From Limisphaerales bacterium (lineage in GTDB: Bacteria; Verrucomicrobiota; Verrucomicrobiia; Limisphaerales; UBA11358), in contig PKZR01000334.1 of the NCBI GenBank assembly GCA_003133815.1, forward strand, positions 2,281 to 16,411: 14,131 nucleotides of DNA. The letters run 5' to 3'. Every line of letters begins with the position of its first letter. Positions within the stretch are counted from its first letter, which is position 1. Below the pieces are notes generated by a model. It was not told the DNA's origin. It ran no database searches and saw only the letters and a program-made list of their open reading frames with translations. Position numbers and translations under genes: made by a program. Shown one piece after another: positions 12,897 through 14,131 of this stretch.

Positions 12897-14131
12897 ATGC
12901 TCGTGTTTCTTGGCAGGCTTTGGCAACTGGTGAAGCCGTATCGCGTGCGCCTAGTTCTGGGCGTATTGGCGGGAATTGCCAGCGGCCTGGTTTCGCCTCT
13001 GTTGATCGGGACGATCATGTTCGTCTTTGGCACTGTTTTCCCAACGGCAAATACTTCGAGTACTTACAACATGACCAACAACGCGGTGGCGTGGCCGGCA
13101 ATCACGCTGGCCGGTGGTAGTTCGACAAATTTCACCGTTTCTGTGCGCGGAGCCACAAATAATTTTTCTGGCGGTTTAAAAGTTAAAACTTCGGCGACGC
13201 CAGCAGCGGGCGTCTTTGTTTTTTTATCCGGGGCGATCAATTCCAACGCAAAAAATAATTCCATCTACACAATCGTCGTGACTAACAGCGGGCCTTTGGC
13301 CGTCTCGAACGTGATGGTGAGCGCAAATTTTCCGACTAATTTTAATTTCAATACTGCTTCGCCGACGCGAATACCAGTTCTAGGAAAATTCTCAATCATG
13401 CAGCGTTGGTTCAACTCAGCGCGCGCCGCGCTCGCCGCGAACGATTTGCGCTCGCATCCATGGGCGCTGGGGGCGCTCATTGCGGCGATTCCATTCATCA
13501 TGCTGCTGCGTGGCATTTTTGGTTATCTGGATGTCTATTGTCTGCAATGGGTCACGACCCGAGCCGTAACGGATTTGCGTACACGGCTGTTTTCACATCT
13601 GCTGGATTTATCGGCGGGTTTTTACACGGAAAATTCCAGTGGCCAGCTCATGTCGAACGTGATGAACGACACGGGCGCGCTTCAGGGCATTTTGGCCAGC
13701 GCAACCCGCGTCATCGTCAGCGATCCGGTCACATTGGTCAGCGTGCTGGGCATGATGCTCTGGAAGCAGCCCATGTTGACAATCATCGTCATGTCGGTCC
13801 TGCCGCTGGCCGTGATTCCCATTGTCATTTATGGCCGGAAAGTCCGCCAGTCCAGCCGGGCGACACAGTTGCAATCCGGCGACCTGACCCAGATCATGAT
13901 TGAATCTTTTACCGGCCACCGCGTCATCAAGGCCTACGGACTCGAAAGCGTCGTGGCCGGACAATTCCACAGCACCGCCCGCAAATCCATCGGCGATTAT
14001 ATGCGTATGGTTCGCGCGGCGGAAATACCCGGGCCGCTCATCGAATTTTTCGGCTCGTGCGGTGTGGCGCTCGTTTTGGTCTATCTGATTCTGCAGGCAA
14101 AATCGCATCCCGGCACACAGCCCAGTTCCAC
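12897..14131 (+). CDS. MsbA-like ABC exporter, membrane part with a large extracytoplasmic insert (cut by window edge)
   Basis: A single open frame of 411 full codons runs off the window. The ATG at 12897 is the first possible start, because TAA in frame lies at 12891. Residues 1-47 hold the cytoplasmic elbow and TM1 (LWQLVKPYRVRLVLGVLAG). TM2 lies at about 186-208 (LIAAIPFIMLLRGIFGYL), followed by the exporter pattern TTRAVTDLRTRLFSHLLDL, FYTENSSGQLMSNVMND, TM3-TM4 and AYGLESVVAGQF, as in lipid exporters of the MsbA type. The ATP-binding domain would follow beyond 14131. Between TM1 and TM2, residues 49-166 are Ser/Thr/Asn-rich beta-type sequence. Residues 120-155 (YTIVVTNSGPLAVSNV, then NFPTNFNF) resemble a DUF11 domain. 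With the elbow in the cytoplasm this loop faces outside. Lipid or lipid-glycan export is inferred from the family and neighbouring glycosyltransferases. Confidence 0.85.
   Translation, partial: MLVFLGRLWQLVKPYRVRLVLGVLAGIASGLVSPLLIGTIMFVFGTVFPTANTSSTYNMTNNAVAWPAITLAGGSSTNFTVSVRGATNNFSGGLKVKTSATPAAGVFVFLSGAINSNAKNNSIYTIVVTNSGPLAVSNVMVSANFPTNFNFNTASPTRIPVLGKFSIMQRWFNSARAALAANDLRSHPWALGALIAAIPFIMLLRGIFGYLDVYCLQWVTTRAVTDLRTRLFSHLLDLSAGFYTENSSGQLMSNVMNDTGALQGILASATRVIVSDPVTLVSVLGMMLWKQPMLTIIVMSVLPLAVIPIVIYGRKVRQSSRATQLQSGDLTQIMIESFTGHRVIKAYGLESVVAGQFHSTARKSIGDYMRMVRAAEIPGPLIEFFGSCGVALVLVYLILQAKSHPGTQPSS

Noticed and set aside
1..14131. CRISPR array, tRNA, rRNA, insertion sequence or phage gene
   Set aside because: No regularly spaced long direct repeats, no cloverleaf or rRNA-like sequence, and no transposase or integrase motifs were found on either strand.

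Overview
The window (mid-50s % GC by eye, no tRNA, rRNA, CRISPR or transposon seen) looks like chromosomal housekeeping and cell-envelope DNA from a Gram-negative-type bacterium. It is most likely a member of the Verrucomicrobiota, of the Pedosphaera/Limisphaerales kind. This placement is an inference. It rests on a short PUR-family nucleic-acid-binding protein next to a PIN-PhoH ATPase, a lipoprotein amidase, core-glycan glycosyltransferases, and the near absence of Shine-Dalgarno sequences.

Left part (1-4.8 kb): the first 22 codons of a leftward ubiX-like flavin prenyltransferase lie at the edge. They are followed by a rightward lipoprotein N-acetylmuramoyl-L-alanine amidase and an NAD-dependent sugar epimerase, separated by a 15-bp perfect inverted repeat. 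The epimerase overlaps by 23 bp, tail to tail, with a leftward operon of three genes. In transcription order these are two uncharacterised coiled-coil proteins, each with one C-terminal membrane segment, and then an O6-alkylguanine-DNA alkyltransferase. A glutathione S-transferase-like gene diverges from this operon.

Middle part (4.8-9.3 kb): rightward PIN-PhoH and PUR-family genes are followed by a convergent leftward cluster of an MFS transporter, nadD and rsfS. The PUR gene and rsfS meet at a hairpin whose two arms contain the two stop codons. A small cysteine-rich protein diverges from the MFS gene across a tandem heptamer repeat.

Right part (9.3-14.1 kb): four family-2-type glycosyltransferases of different subtypes lie here, two rightward and two leftward, meeting at a compact hairpin that again holds both stop codons. 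One is of the WaaE/KdtX lipopolysaccharide-core type. Diverging from it is an MsbA-like ABC exporter that runs off the window. Together they suggest a lipid-linked glycan or lipopolysaccharide assembly locus.

The most unusual feature is in the ABC exporter. The loop between its first two membrane helices, normally short, holds about 115 residues of Ser/Thr/Asn-rich beta-type sequence. Its second half resembles the DUF11 surface-protein domain. The DNA of this insert is visibly AT-richer than the gene around it.
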